This document shows positions 39,710 through 49,509 of a DNA stretch of 64,000 nt, one piece after another. Each line of letters opens with the position of its first letter. The first letter of the stretch is position 1. The notes below the pieces were generated by a model, which saw only the letters and a list, made by a program, of their open reading frames with translations, made no database searches and was not told where the DNA came from. The position numbers and the translations under genes are program-made. Origin of the DNA: an uncultured Acholeplasmataceae bacterium (lineage in GTDB: Bacteria; Bacillota_I; Bacilli_A; Acholeplasmatales; Acholeplasmataceae). The DNA lies in contig CAKMKH010000043.1 in NCBI GenBank assembly GCA_927441705.1, positions 1-64,000 of the forward strand, written 5' to 3'.

Positions 39710-40468
39710 TCATTTTTTCTTAGCTTTTGTCGCAAAAAAGCAAGGTATATTTAATTCGTGTAATCTACCTTCTCCATTTGTATCATCATAGATATCTAAA
39801 ATCTCAAGTCCAGCCTTTAATTGTGCTCCAATTTGTTCTTCTAGAGTGTGAGAAAACTGCATACCACTACCTGTTTTCATTGAATATTCGTATTGGTCTT
39901 GATTTTCAAGTGGATCGAATGGTAATCTGCCTATAATTTTAGTTTCAGTTTCTTCATCAACGATAAAATTAATGCCATTATCTAATCCTGATAAGAGAAG
40001 ACCACCTTTTTTTAATACACGAGCACATTCTTTGAAAACGTGGTGAACATCTTTAACATAAACATTTGATACAGGGTGGAAAATTAAATCAAATGATTCA
40101 TTTTCGAAAGGAAAACGATTTGTCATATCAGCTTTGATTATATTAATAGTATATCCTTCTCTTTGACTAACAATACTTTCACTTTTTAACTGTTCATCTG
40201 AAATATCCATTACCGTACAATTTGCTCCCAAGGCAGCAAATATAGGCATTTGTTGACCACCACCACTAGCAAGTCCTAATACCTTTAAATTTTTAAATGG
40301 CAAAAACCAATCTTTAGGAACATTTACTGTGGGTGTTAAAACAACTTCCCAATTATCTTTTTGTGCATTCTTATATGTATCATGATCAATTGGAATTCCC
40401 CATTTCCATCCCTCTTTTACCCATTTATCAATAGTCTTTGCGTTAACATTTACGTAATCCTTCTTCAT
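39710..40468 (-). CDS. Class I SAM-dependent methyltransferase
   Basis: The 252-residue protein has a Rossmann methyltransferase core: motif I KVLGLASGGGQQMPIFAALG (about 63-82), the acidic residue in VMDISDEQL, motif II ADMTNRFPFENESFDLIFHP and the post-motif ARVLKKGGLLLSG. The N-terminal 55 residues (WVKEGWKWGIPIDHDTYKNA) are typical of a small-molecule methyltransferase family of Firmicutes. The substrate is unknown. It has a single-gene layout between glnS and the terminator at 40515. Confidence 0.88.
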   Translation of the reverse strand: MKKDYVNVNAKTIDKWVKEGWKWGIPIDHDTYKNAQKDNWEVVLTPTVNVPKDWFLPFKNLKVLGLASGGGQQMPIFAALGANCTVMDISDEQLKSESIVSQREGYTINIIKADMTNRFPFENESFDLIFHPVSNVYVKDVHHVFKECARVLKKGGLLLSGLDNGINFIVDEETETKIIGRLPFDPLENQDQYEYSMKTGSGMQFSHTLEEQIGAQLKAGLEILDIYDDTNGEGRLHELNIPCFFATKAKKK

Positions 40469-40514
40469 AAAATCACCTCAGTTTATTATATTATAGTCTC
40501 AAATAAAGAAAAAA

Positions 40515-40538
40515 GCTTAATTGAATAATCAATTAAGC
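40515..40538 (-). terminator. Terminator of the 40.6-42.2 kb gene
   Basis: A 10-bp perfect stem GCTTAATTGA/TCAATTAAGC with a 4-nt loop is followed by a T-rich stretch on the minus strand, 20 nt after the stop. Confidence 0.85.
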
Positions 40539-40557
40539 CTAGAAATTTATCTAATTT

Positions 40558-42225
40558 TTAAGGAAGCAATCCTAATATGTCGTCTAGAGAATACTCACTA
40601 TTTTCAAATTCTGCCACCAATGCATCATAAACAGCTTGTTGTTCTTCATCATCTAATTCTTCAAATGTAGTTAAGAAGTCTTCTACAGCTTGTTCTGGGT
40701 CAGCTTCAGGATTTGTTATGCTCTCAAGAACATCATCGATAGCATCAGAAACTTCTACTGGAATATCGGGATTATCACTTACTGTGTCTAATACATCTTG
40801 AATAGTATCTTGAATGTCTTGTAATGGGATTGTTTGACTAAGCACAACATACATGCGGAGTCTGCTATTGACCATTTCTACACTTTCAATAGACATACCT
40901 GCTTGATTCATTTGTTGATCAAAATCTTTAATAACGATTTGACCATCAGAAATAATTCCTGAGTCGCCAAGCATTGTTAGAATATTGCCAATATGTTCAT
41001 TTGTTAATGTGACTTCGCCAGCACTTAATTCATTCAAAGTAATCACTAAATCACTACCCACAATCGCAGGTGATGCATCAATTTTAATAATTGTAGCAAA
41101 TTCATGCGTTGGATCAGCAATCTCAAATATACTTAATGGAATGTTTACTTTAAATTCAGTTCCATCCATAGTTACATAAGGAACATATGCATTCATTTGA
41201 TAATCTTCAAATATAACAACTTCCTGTATGATACCAGGCGATACTTGTTGATCTCTTAACATATATTCTAAAACTCGGTTCAATGTGATTTGATCAAACT
41301 CAATATATGGGTTTGAAGTTGTTGTTAAGGTTGACAAAATTAACGCTGTTGCTTTAGATTCTAGCATCGATTGCATATCTGCATCATCTACGATTTTAGA
41401 AGCTTCATTTAAAACAAAGCGTGGTGTATCATCCTTTGTTTTACCTAATGCTAGACTTGTATCAAAACTACCTTCAGTAAAACCAATGTCTAATAATTCA
41501 TTTTCATCAATAAAAGCCATTAATGAATTAATAAGCGCAGCTTGTTGTGGATTATCTTTAAGCTGTGCATCGACTACTGATTGAATATTAACCCTAATTT
41601 CTCTTTTATCTGGATCAAATGTTGCCATTCCATCTAATTGATTATTAATTGTTTCTTCTATATCGTTTCCTGTAATTTGAGTGATTCCCCAATTAGCGAC
41701 ACCAAATGCCCATTCAAGCGGGAAATTACCAATTGTTAATTTATCTAATGTTAAAACGATTTCTTCAGTTGATGCTTGAAGTTCAAACGTAATAAGTAAT
41801 CTTGTTTTATACGTAAAATTAGAAACAAACGCATGGAGACCAGATTCTATTTCTATCTTATCATCTATAAATCTTACCCAACTGCCTTGATAACCGAATG
41901 AATCTTCCTTAATAACATAATTCTTAAGATCATCAGTCGCATTTTCATCTAAATATGATTCATTAATTGAAACAAATTGTTCTTTCAATAACAAATTTGC
42001 TTCTTTTTGTGCGATACCAAGTGTAATCATTGACTCGCTTGTACTACTTTCTAAAAATGTATCTACTTCTTCGGTAACCATATCAATTAATAATACTGTA
42101 CTTCCCTCAGATGTAAACTCATCTACTGGAATATCAACACTTTTATACATAATACCTAGCGTCACTGCAGGAATTGCTATCATTGATAAAACCGGGAGAA
42201 CTAAAATCTTAAATAAGAACTTCAT
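40558..42225 (-). CDS. Surface-anchored protein with two repeated beta-type modules
   Basis: The 555-residue protein has an N-terminal membrane anchor or uncleaved signal (about 5-27) and a large extracytoplasmic part. Two modules end similarly: IVLTLDKLTIGNFPLEWAFG (about 155-174) and LVITLNELSAGEVTLTNEHI (about 400-419). Each resembles the end of a DUF2140/YpmS-like domain, a possible lipid-binding fold. That match is recalled, not searched. The C-terminal 80 residues are acidic and helical. No lipobox or LPXTG motif is visible. The gene has its own terminator. Confidence 0.75.
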   Translation of the reverse strand: MKFLFKILVLPVLSMIAIPAVTLGIMYKSVDIPVDEFTSEGSTVLLIDMVTEEVDTFLESSTSESMITLGIAQKEANLLLKEQFVSINESYLDENATDDLKNYVIKEDSFGYQGSWVRFIDDKIEIESGLHAFVSNFTYKTRLLITFELQASTEEIVLTLDKLTIGNFPLEWAFGVANWGITQITGNDIEETINNQLDGMATFDPDKREIRVNIQSVVDAQLKDNPQQAALINSLMAFIDENELLDIGFTEGSFDTSLALGKTKDDTPRFVLNEASKIVDDADMQSMLESKATALILSTLTTTSNPYIEFDQITLNRVLEYMLRDQQVSPGIIQEVVIFEDYQMNAYVPYVTMDGTEFKVNIPLSIFEIADPTHEFATIIKIDASPAIVGSDLVITLNELSAGEVTLTNEHIGNILTMLGDSGIISDGQIVIKDFDQQMNQAGMSIESVEMVNSRLRMYVVLSQTIPLQDIQDTIQDVLDTVSDNPDIPVEVSDAIDDVLESITNPEADPEQAVEDFLTTFEELDDEEQQAVYDALVAEFENSEYSLDDILGLLP

Positions 42226-42426
42226 TTTATCACCTCTTTATTGAGTATATAATATTACATTTAATACAAAATTACAATATGAACGCTTTGATATTCCAAG
42301 TTTAATTGAATTATATACCAATTATTCATTTTTTGATTATTTTCTTCCGATACTATTATAACATCTTTCTTTTTTATAAAAAACATGATAAAGTAAATTT
42401 AGAATTTATCGATAGGGGATTTAAAA

Positions 42427-42861
42427 ATGAAAAAATGTATTATTTTCTACTCAAAAACTGGAAATACAAAAGAAGTAGCTCAAAAACTTAAAGGTTTTGA
42501 CTTACTAGAAATTAAAGCTGAATCAGATGATCCTAATGTCCAATATCCTGTACTAACAGATATTCCTGATTTTAGTAATTATGATTATATTGTTTTTGCA
42601 ACACCTGTTCACGGTTTTCAAATATCCAAAATTATGAAGTCATATCTTGACCAAGTTTCTAACTTTAGCGGTAAAACCATTGATTTATTTATTACTCACT
42701 TTTTCCCATTTGCTTGGATGGGTGGCAATGGTTCGCTTCGACAAATGAAAAAAATAATTGAGTCAAAACAAGGTGTTGTAAGATATATGACATCTGTAAA
42801 TTGGAAGAGTAAAAAACGAGAGCATATTATAAATATGATGGTAGATGCTTATCATGAATAA
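42427..42861 (+). CDS. Flavodoxin-like protein
   Basis: The 144-residue protein has the FMN phosphate loop SKTGNTKEVA (about 9-18) and the aromatic region FATPVHGFQISK (about 59-70). A flavodoxin fold carries FMN and single electrons. GGGGA lies 9 nt upstream of the ATG. It overlaps the FMN-binding protein gene, and the two form one of the few plus-strand units of the core region. This suggests a short electron chain from cytoplasm to membrane. Confidence 0.88.
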   Translation: MKKCIIFYSKTGNTKEVAQKLKGFDLLEIKAESDDPNVQYPVLTDIPDFSNYDYIVFATPVHGFQISKIMKSYLDQVSNFSGKTIDLFITHFFPFAWMGGNGSLRQMKKIIESKQGVVRYMTSVNWKSKKREHIINMMVDAYHE

Positions 42862-43243
42862 AAGGTATAAAATCCTTATTGGTATCTCGATTGTCCTAAT
42901 TGCGTTAGTTATAACTATAGTACTAGTCATCAATGAGATGAATGATGGCCTTGATGTTTTAACTGCTGAAGAAATTCCAACTGTAAATCTTTTGACTGTT
43001 GATGATGGAACATATTTGGGATCTTATAGTATTCCTCTAATTTCAGTGGAAGTTGAAGTAACAGTTGTTAATCATGAAATTACAGAAATTATAATTATTG
43101 AGCATAAAAATGGCCAAGGTGAAGATGGTGAAATGATTATCAATGACGTCATAGTTGAACAATCTATAGATATAGATTTCATTTCAGGTGCAACTTATAG
43201 TTCTAAAGCAATATTGCTTGCAATTGGTGATGCTTTGTCTTAA
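42854..43243 (+). CDS. Membrane-anchored FMN-binding domain protein
   Basis: The protein of 129 residues has an N-terminal membrane helix (about 5-27) and an extracytoplasmic FMN-binding domain. SGATYSSKAI (about 109-118) is the site where a Thr would carry covalent FMN, as in RnfG/NqrC-type domains. The start at 42854 overlaps the flavodoxin end by 8 bp; 42845 is also possible, and neither has a strong ribosome-binding site. It probably accepts electrons from, or gives them to, its neighbour. Covalent attachment would need an ApbE-type transferase, which is not in the window. Confidence 0.85.
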   Translation: MNKRYKILIGISIVLIALVITIVLVINEMNDGLDVLTAEEIPTVNLLTVDDGTYLGSYSIPLISVEVEVTVVNHEITEIIIIEHKNGQGEDGEMIINDVIVEQSIDIDFISGATYSSKAILLAIGDALS

Positions 43244-43258
43244 TTTATGAAAAATAAT

Positions 43259-43303
43259 AATACCCTATAGAAAGTCTCAAATATAGAGATTCTATAGGGT
43301 ATT
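43259..43303. terminator. Bidirectional terminator between convergent genes
   Basis: A 14-bp stem AATACCCTATAGAA/TTCTATAGGGTATT (43259-43272 and 43290-43303) has further pairing inside the loop. A run of Ts follows on the plus strand and an A/T-rich tract on the other side. It serves both the FMN gene and the GH3 gene. Confidence 0.9.
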
Positions 43304-43309
43304 TTTTAA

Positions 43310-45151
43310 TTATTCGTATGATAATCCATATCCATATGGAAATAAAATTAGTGATTCATCATATGCTTCACGATAACTTTGAATTCCAACTTGCTCAATT
43401 GATTTTGGCCATGTATATGAAAGTCTACCTGTAAAATTATAATCCCCAAAAACAACATCAGCTATACCATTACCACCCTCACTACCTGGTAGCCAAGCAG
43501 CAATGAAGCTATCGAAATATTCTAAGTATCCTTCTAATAACAACGGTCTACCACTGATTAAAATACCAATGACATTCTTTCCTTCAGCTTGTGCTTGTTG
43601 TGCTACTTTGAGTGAGTCTAGATTCGTAGGACTTGCTGTATGTGAGTTTAAAGTCAATTGAAAATTATCTCCCATACCTTCCGAATATGGTTTTTCTGAT
43701 AAAACAACAATGACTGTTGATGCATCTTGAAAATTAGTTATACTTCCACCATTTAAAGTTGTCACTTTTTCAAAAGCATCTAAAATTGATGTTCCTACAC
43801 CAATATTAGAAGCGGTATTTCCTTGCCAATGAGTTGTCCATCCGCCTGACATAAGTCCAACACTATCACTTGCTTCACCTGTAAGATAGATTGTTTGATT
43901 TTTATCAAGTGGTAATACTTGATTTTCATTTTTTAATAAAACTAGACTCTTTCTTACTGCTTCTCTGGCTAATGCTTCATGTTCATCATTATACAAATAA
44001 GATGGATCTAATCTTTTGAAAGGTTCGTCAAATAATCCTCGTTCTATTTTTACTTTTAAAATTCTAGAAACTGCATCATCTACTCTTTCCATAGATATCA
44101 TATTCATGTTAACAGCTGCAACTATTGAATCTACTGCATCTTTCCATGAATATGGTTCCATGAGCATGTCAATACCTGCATTTATACTTTTAGTGACTTG
44201 ATCAAGATAACTACCCTCTAATTGATGAATCGCATTCCAGTCACTAACTACAAACCCTTCAAAATCTAATTCCTCTTTCAATACAGTTGTAATCCAATAT
44301 GTATTTTCATGCATTTTTTTACCTTGAATACTACTATATGAAATCATTACTGTATCAACACCAGCTTTTACAGCTTCTATATAAGGTGTAAGATGAATTT
44401 CTCTTAATTCTTGTTCGCTTAAATCTACATCACCTTGATCAACACCATTGGTTGTAGCTCCATCAGCGATATAATGTTTAGCAGTTGCACTCACACCATT
44501 TTCTTCAAACCCTTTAATCGCACTTTGAGTAAGTATTTCAAATATTTCAGGATGTTCACTATAGCCTTCATAAGTACGTCCCCAGCTAATATTTTGAACA
44601 ATGCTTAAAGCAGGAGCAAAATTCCAATATATACCTGTTGTTAACATTTCTTTTGCAGTAGCCTTCGAAATATTATACACAAGTTCTGGATCATTAGCTG
44701 CTCCTAAACCAATATTGTGTGGAAAGATAGTTGCTCCATAAAGGTTGTTATGTCCGTGAATAGCATCTACTCCATATAAAATAGGAATTGATGCTCCACT
44801 GTTTAAGGCCGCTTCTTGATAAGCATAGACCATTTCATACCAAATATCTGCGTTATCATCAAATTGATTTGGATGAGATCCTCCACCACTTAAAATTGAC
44901 CCTAATGGATAATTAGTTAGGTCTTCAGCTTTAATGCTTGAACGTTCAGCTTGAACCATTTGACTTGCTTTTTCGATTAATGACATGTTTTCTATGATCT
45001 CATTGATTCTTGTTTCTACATCTTCTTTTTCATCAATGACACATGAATCTTCCAAATTTTCATCATCACAATCGTTATCAATAGGTGGTTCTATTTGCGC
45101 TTTGCACCCTACTAAAGAGAGCACTAACAATAATATCAGTATTTTTTTCAC
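43310..45151 (-). CDS. Glycoside hydrolase family 3 lipoprotein
   Basis: This predicted lipoprotein has signal KKILILLLVLSLVGC, so the lipobox Cys is about residue 16 from the GTG start at 45151. An ATG at 45190 is also open, but it falls in AT-rich promoter-like sequence and would spoil the signal peptide. The GH3 barrel covers about 45-350, with the catalytic Asp in GFVVSDWNAIHQLEG, and the second domain covers about 370-610 (VLLKNENQVLPL, ISGRPLLLEGYLE). It should release beta-linked glucose or related sugars outside the cell. The fibronectin-like third domain of many GH3 enzymes is absent. Confidence 0.92.
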   Translation of the reverse strand: MKKILILLLVLSLVGCKAQIEPPIDNDCDDENLEDSCVIDEKEDVETRINEIIENMSLIEKASQMVQAERSSIKAEDLTNYPLGSILSGGGSHPNQFDDNADIWYEMVYAYQEAALNSGASIPILYGVDAIHGHNNLYGATIFPHNIGLGAANDPELVYNISKATAKEMLTTGIYWNFAPALSIVQNISWGRTYEGYSEHPEIFEILTQSAIKGFEENGVSATAKHYIADGATTNGVDQGDVDLSEQELREIHLTPYIEAVKAGVDTVMISYSSIQGKKMHENTYWITTVLKEELDFEGFVVSDWNAIHQLEGSYLDQVTKSINAGIDMLMEPYSWKDAVDSIVAAVNMNMISMERVDDAVSRILKVKIERGLFDEPFKRLDPSYLYNDEHEALAREAVRKSLVLLKNENQVLPLDKNQTIYLTGEASDSVGLMSGGWTTHWQGNTASNIGVGTSILDAFEKVTTLNGGSITNFQDASTVIVVLSEKPYSEGMGDNFQLTLNSHTASPTNLDSLKVAQQAQAEGKNVIGILISGRPLLLEGYLEYFDSFIAAWLPGSEGGNGIADVVFGDYNFTGRLSYTWPKSIEQVGIQSYREAYDESLILFPYGYGLSYE

Positions 45152-45197
45152 TATCTCACGTACTTTCGTATTTTTTTTATAGTATAGCATTATAAAA

Positions 45198-45225
45198 GCT
45201 CAATTCCCATTGATAAGAATTGAGC
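45198..45225 (-). terminator. Terminator of the pgi-tsa operon
   Basis: A 9-bp stem GCTCAATTC/GAATTGAGC, then TTTTAT on the minus strand, lies 12 nt after the tsaD stop. Confidence 0.8.
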
Positions 45226-45237
45226 ATATCTATATTT

Positions 45238-46248
45238 TTATTCATTTTCCATCATATCAAATGGAATGGTTGATAATCCACTTAACAAGTAATTCGAATG
45301 AGCACCTTCTTTTTTGAACTGAAAATATGCTGCAACACCGATCATTGCTGCATTATCAGTACAATACTCCATCGAAGGTATTAATATCTCTTTATCTATT
45401 ATTTCCGATTTAATTCTAGCTCTTAATCCTCTATTCGCTGCAACACCACCAGCTAGAATGACTTGTTTCACATCAAAGATGCTTGCTGCATGTTTTGTTT
45501 TATGAACTAAAACATCTAATACGCTTTCTTGGAATGATTTACACATATCATTAACTCTAATTGTTTCACCTTTTTGATTGGCATTATGAACTAAATTAAT
45601 GACAGCACTTTTCAATCCTGAAAAACTAAAATTAAATGCTTCTTTATCTAAATAAGATCTTGGCAATGCATAGGTTTCACTTCCTTCAAGTGAAAGCTTA
45701 TCTATAATAGGCCCGCCAGGATATGAAAGCCCTAATGTTCTTGCTACCTTATCATAAGCTTCTCCAACTGCATCATCTAAAGTAGTGCCCAACATCTTGA
45801 TATCCATATGATCTTTAATATATAAAAGTTCAGTATGTCCACCACTTACTAAAAGCGCTAGTGCTGGAAACTTCATTTCATGTTCAATATTAGCTGCATA
45901 GATGTGACCTATTAAATGATTCACACCAATAATCTTTTTTTGATGTGCAAATGCAAATGCAGTTGCTGCATTAATGCCTACTAACAAGCTCCCAATTAAA
46001 CCTGGACCTTGTGTAACTGCAACTAAATCTATGTCATCAATACTTAAATTTGATTTTTTGATTGCTTCATCAAAAACTCTTGTCATGTGAACAACATGGT
46101 TTCGTGATGCTATTTCAGGAACAACTCCACCAAACACTTTATGAATATCTATTTGTGATAACACAACATGACTCAAAACTTCTTTGCCATCTTTTACGAT
46201 TGCCACACTTGTCTCATCACAACTGCTTTCTACTGCTAAAATGTTCAC
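45238..46248 (-). CDS. tsaD: tRNA N6-adenosine threonylcarbamoyltransferase TsaD
   Basis: The 336-residue protein transfers the threonylcarbamoyl group to A37 of ANN-decoding tRNAs. SSCDETSVA (about 8-16), the metal site NHLIGHIYA (about 110-118), LVSGGHTEL and [10 protein letters not shown] are conserved. Its start overlaps rimI by 4 bp. It is last in the operon S1 protein-pgi-tsaE-tsaB-rimI-tsaD, and with TsaB and TsaE it forms the bacterial t6A complex. The TsaC/YwlC partner is not in this window. Confidence 0.98.
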   Translation of the reverse strand: MNILAVESSCDETSVAIVKDGKEVLSHVVLSQIDIHKVFGGVVPEIASRNHVVHMTRVFDEAIKKSNLSIDDIDLVAVTQGPGLIGSLLVGINAATAFAFAHQKKIIGVNHLIGHIYAANIEHEMKFPALALLVSGGHTELLYIKDHMDIKMLGTTLDDAVGEAYDKVARTLGLSYPGGPIIDKLSLEGSETYALPRSYLDKEAFNFSFSGLKSAVINLVHNANQKGETIRVNDMCKSFQESVLDVLVHKTKHAASIFDVKQVILAGGVAANRGLRARIKSEIIDKEILIPSMEYCTDNAAMIGVAAYFQFKKEGAHSNYLLSGLSTIPFDMMENE

Positions 46249-46679
46249 ACTTTCACCTCTTTCACTAAGACGTAACCGTCTTCATTTTCATAATATTTCT
46301 TTCTAACATGAGAAAGTTTAAACCCAAATTTCTCATATACATATTGTGCTTTTTTATTGCTTTTTCTTACTTCTAAAGTAATTAAGTTTACCTTTTTATT
46401 TTCAAGTTCAGCTAGACAAAATGTTAATAGTTTTGTTCCTAAACCTTCGTTTTGAAAATCTGGATCAATTAGAAAATTCATCATTTCAGCTTGTTCATCA
46501 TAAACTCTAAAACCAATATATCCAATAATGGATTTATTTTGTTCCAAAACAAAATAAAAACTATATGGATTATCAGTAAGTTCTTGGAGTAAAAATGATT
46601 CACCTAAAGAGTTTTTGAACACCTTTTTTTCTAACTTCGCGATATAAAAAATATCTTTAACTTCAGCTCTTCTGATCAT
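46245..46679 (-). CDS. rimI: Ribosomal protein S18 alanine N-acetyltransferase (RimI-like GNAT)
   Basis: The 144-residue GNAT acetyltransferase has the acetyl-CoA loop [11 protein letters not shown] (about 75-85) and the C-terminal motif [16 protein letters not shown]. The position between tsaB and tsaD, overlapping both (17 bp and 4 bp), is the standard RimI context. The protein substrate is inferred from that context. Confidence 0.92.
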   Translation of the reverse strand: MIRRAEVKDIFYIAKLEKKVFKNSLGESFLLQELTDNPYSFYFVLEQNKSIIGYIGFRVYDEQAEMMNFLIDPDFQNEGLGTKLLTFCLAELENKKVNLITLEVRKSNKKAQYVYEKFGFKLSHVRKKYYENEDGYVLVKEVKV

Positions 46680-47259
46680 GGTTTGTTTCTGCTTCAGTCC
46701 TTCTTAAATAATTTGGAACTAGATCATGGACATTTTCTACTAACACACTTTTTTCTATAATGTATTTAGGAGATACTAAAAAGCTTCGATCATCAATAAA
46801 AACCGTTGTCGCATTTTTATACACTTCTAATTGATATAAATCTTTTAAGTCTCTATATCCATCTTCTAAAATTACTTGATTTTGTTCATGAATTTCAGAA
46901 AAAACAAATCCTCTTCTCGCATCAATTAAAGCAGCAACTTTACCTTCATAACCGCTAGTCATGAAATATAAACTACTTATTGTTTTCAAAGGAATGTTTT
47001 TTGTATATGCTAACATCTTACCAACCATCACTGCAATTCTAAGCCCAGTATAGCTACCTGGTCCAATACCGATGATGATTTCGTCAATTTGATCAATGGT
47101 TAATCTATTTCTTGATAAAACTTGATCAATGCGATCTACTAGATATTTTGCATGATCTCTTTTAGCGATACGTATGCTAAAATCTGATAACATGTCATCT
47201 TTAGCAAATCCAACAAACATAACATTTGTTGATACATCAAATAATAATCGTCTTTTCAT
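46663..47259 (-). CDS. tsaB: tRNA threonylcarbamoyladenosine biosynthesis protein TsaB
   Basis: The 198-residue protein has the ASKHA-fold dimerisation domain with IGIGPGSYTGLRIAVMVGKM (about 62-81), the TsaB signature. It is shorter than many TsaB proteins because the C-terminal half is reduced. It scaffolds TsaD and binds TsaE. The gene overlaps tsaE by 4 bp and rimI by 17 bp. Confidence 0.95.
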   Translation of the reverse strand: MKRRLLFDVSTNVMFVGFAKDDMLSDFSIRIAKRDHAKYLVDRIDQVLSRNRLTIDQIDEIIIGIGPGSYTGLRIAVMVGKMLAYTKNIPLKTISSLYFMTSGYEGKVAALIDARRGFVFSEIHEQNQVILEDGYRDLKDLYQLEVYKNATTVFIDDRSFLVSPKYIIEKSVLVENVHDLVPNYLRRTEAETNHDQKS

Positions 47260-47714
47260 ATGTATTCCACCGCTCTTTTACATGGATATCCAACACAATC
47301 AAAAAGAAACTCTCTTTTAGAGTCTGTAATTTTTTTAATTTTAATGATCAAATAATCGTTAGGTAAAAACTCTTCGACTTTAAATGGCCACTCAACAACT
47401 ACAAGACCTTGACCGTCAATGTATTCTTCTAAATCAAAATCTGATCCTACTTCAGACAAACGATATAAGTCTAGATGATATAATGTTCTTCTTTTATCTT
47501 TACTATCATATTTTTTTAAAATAGTGTATGTTGGACTATTAACAATTTGCTCAATACCTAAGCCTCTGGCAATGCCTTGTGTTAAAGTTGTTTTTCCTGA
47601 TCCCATTTCTCCATCTAGTAAAATAACAACGTGATGTTCTTCTTTTAATAGTAAACCAATCTCATATCCTAAGTTTTTTGTTTCTTCTGCTGAGTTTGTA
47701 ATCTTTTTTTTCAT
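47256..47714 (-). CDS. tsaE: tRNA threonylcarbamoyladenosine biosynthesis protein TsaE (ATPase)
   Basis: The 152-residue P-loop protein has LLDGEMGSGKTTLTQGIARG (about 32-51), the SPTYTIL threonine-sensing turn and HLDLYRL. The last 15 residues include VGYPCKRAVEY. It drives the TsaB-TsaD cycle with ATP. It starts 7 nt after pgi. Confidence 0.96.
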   Translation of the reverse strand: MKKKITNSAEETKNLGYEIGLLLKEEHHVVILLDGEMGSGKTTLTQGIARGLGIEQIVNSPTYTILKKYDSKDKRRTLYHLDLYRLSEVGSDFDLEEYIDGQGLVVVEWPFKVEEFLPNDYLIIKIKKITDSKREFLFDCVGYPCKRAVEYI

Positions 47715-47721
47715 AATACTC

Positions 47722-49029
47722 CTACTTTAATATATCTTCGTATCCTTTTTTGCCAAGAAGTGCAAACATGTTTTTCTTGTACGCCTCAACACCTGGTTGA
47801 TTAAAAGGATTTACTTCAATCAAATATGCACTCATTGCACAAGCTTTTTCAAAGAAGTAAACCAAATATCCAAATGTATAACTATCAAATGATGGTATGT
47901 TTAATAACATATTTGGAACTAGTCCATCGTTATGTGCCATCATCGTACCCTTAAGTGCTTGTTTGTTTACATATGATAATGTTTTCCCAGCAAGATAGTT
48001 TAATTCGTCTAAATCATCCTTTGTTTCAGGAATAACTGTATCTACATCTATGTTTTCGACTTGAATTACTGTTTCAAATAAATGGCGTTCGCCTTCTTGA
48101 ATATATTGTCCTAATGAATGAAGATCAGTTGAAAAACCGGCACTTGCTACAAATAAGCCTTTATGATCTTTTCCTTCAGATTCACCGTAGAGTTGTTTCC
48201 ACCATTCATTTAAATATAATAAATTAGGTTCATACCCTACTAGCATTTCGATTTTATATCCTTGTTTATATAATAAATATCTAGTCGCTGCATATAAATA
48301 TGCTTCATTTTTTGATAAGTCTGGATTAGAAAATCTTATTTGTGCATCTTTAGCACCTTCTAGCATTTTCTTAACATCAAGTCCATCAGCTGCAAGTGGC
48401 AATAATCCCACTGGAGTTAATACACTAAATCTTCCACCGATATCATCAGGAATCACAAACATCTCATATCCGTTAGATTTACTTAATGAGTATAATGCTC
48501 CTTTTTGCTTATCAGTTGTTGCGTAAATTCTTGATTTTGCTTCTAAAACGCCAACTTGTTCTTCAAGTAAGCTTTTTAAAACTCTAAATGCAATTGCTGG
48601 TTCTGTTGTTGTACCTGATTTTGATATCACATTTATACTAAATCTTTTTTCTTTTAAATAAGTTACTAAATGGTTTAAATAGCTTCCTGACATTTGATGA
48701 CCGGCAAATACAATTTCTAATTGTTTATCTTTAAAAGGCACTTTTAAAAACTCGAGACCGGCTTTAGCTCCTAAATAAGAACCACCTATTCCAATAACAA
48801 CTAGTACATCACTGTCATTTTTAATTTTATCAGCTGATAACAATACTCTTTTAAATTCATCTTTGTCATAATTAGAAGGTAGGTCTAGCCACCCTAAAAA
48901 ATCATTGCCTAATCCAGTTTTATTATGGATCATCTCATGAATTTCATTAACTCTTTCTTGTAATTTTTCTGGTTGCTCGCTCAAAAATGAGCGTGCGTCA
49001 TTAAGCACTATATCTATATGTGCCATCAT
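47722..49029 (-). CDS. pgi: Glucose-6-phosphate isomerase
   Basis: The 435-residue enzyme interconverts glucose-6-phosphate and fructose-6-phosphate. Sugar-phosphate-binding motifs [18 protein letters not shown] (about 77-94) and [14 protein letters not shown] (about 136-149), the signature [14 protein letters not shown] (about 198-211) and the C-terminal [15 protein letters not shown] are present. This is the short (about 430-450) Firmicutes form. The ATG pair at the start leaves a one-codon uncertainty. It sits between the S1 protein gene and tsaE. Confidence 0.97.
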   Translation of the reverse strand: MMAHIDIVLNDARSFLSEQPEKLQERVNEIHEMIHNKTGLGNDFLGWLDLPSNYDKDEFKRVLLSADKIKNDSDVLVVIGIGGSYLGAKAGLEFLKVPFKDKQLEIVFAGHQMSGSYLNHLVTYLKEKRFSINVISKSGTTTEPAIAFRVLKSLLEEQVGVLEAKSRIYATTDKQKGALYSLSKSNGYEMFVIPDDIGGRFSVLTPVGLLPLAADGLDVKKMLEGAKDAQIRFSNPDLSKNEAYLYAATRYLLYKQGYKIEMLVGYEPNLLYLNEWWKQLYGESEGKDHKGLFVASAGFSTDLHSLGQYIQEGERHLFETVIQVENIDVDTVIPETKDDLDELNYLAGKTLSYVNKQALKGTMMAHNDGLVPNMLLNIPSFDSYTFGYLVYFFEKACAMSAYLIEVNPFNQPGVEAYKKNMFALLGKKGYEDILK

Positions 49030-49038
49030 AAAACACCT

Positions 49039-49362
49039 CTATTTCTTTGTTTTTTCTATCCAAAACGGTAACGCTTTGTAAAGTGATTGGAATCCAATTG
49101 TAATTTTTACCATCTTTTGTATTCTTGGATGGATGGGATTAGCCTGTTTATAACTTAGTTTTAAACGTTTTTGTTCATCATCGACTTCTAAAACTGTCGC
49201 TTCAATTTCATCTCCAACACACAAAATATCTTCTATAGAAGAGACATATTGATCAGATACTTCAGAGATATGAATTAAACCCACATAATCATCATATGAT
49301 ACAAAAACACCATAAGGCTGTATACCTGTAATCTTACATACGATATTATCATTAATTTTCAT
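49039..49362 (-). CDS. S1-domain RNA-binding protein (YugI/CvfD-like)
   Basis: The 107-residue protein has one S1 domain (about 1-72: GIQPYGVFVSYDDYVGLIHIS, then VGDEIEATVLEVDDEQKRLKLS) and a short basic tail. In Firmicutes such proteins (YugI/GSP13, CvfD) bind the 30S ribosome and adjust translation, and yugI lies near pgi in Bacillus, as here (9 nt apart). It is the first gene of the pgi-tsa operon. Confidence 0.88.
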   Translation of the reverse strand: MKINDNIVCKITGIQPYGVFVSYDDYVGLIHISEVSDQYVSSIEDILCVGDEIEATVLEVDDEQKRLKLSYKQANPIHPRIQKMVKITIGFQSLYKALPFWIEKTKK

Positions 49363-49487
49363 ATCAAAAACCTCGTTGTTATTATATCATATTTAATAAA
49401 AACAATTGTATTTTAGCGATTTTGAAAATTGTGAAAATGTTTTTATTTATGAATATAAATGGTTTAAACGCGATTTTTACAAAATAA

Positions 49488-49504
49488 AAGGCTCAAAGAG
49501 CCTT
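49488..49504 (-). terminator. Terminator after the DegV-family gene
   Basis: A 7-bp stem AAGGCTC/GAGCCTT with a 3-nt loop, then T-rich sequence on the minus strand, lies just after the stop at 49510. Confidence 0.75.
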
Positions 49505-49509
49505 AAATA

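Noticed and set aside
42306-42491. A 61-residue plus-strand frame before and into the flavodoxin gene
   Set aside because: It overlaps the flavodoxin start in another frame, has no ribosome-binding site, and its sequence is typical of AT-rich non-coding DNA.
49440-49509. Riboswitch-like leader between the S1-domain gene and the DegV gene
   Set aside because: The only structure is the short terminator hairpin at 49488-49504, and the region is downstream of one gene rather than a leader of another in the same direction.
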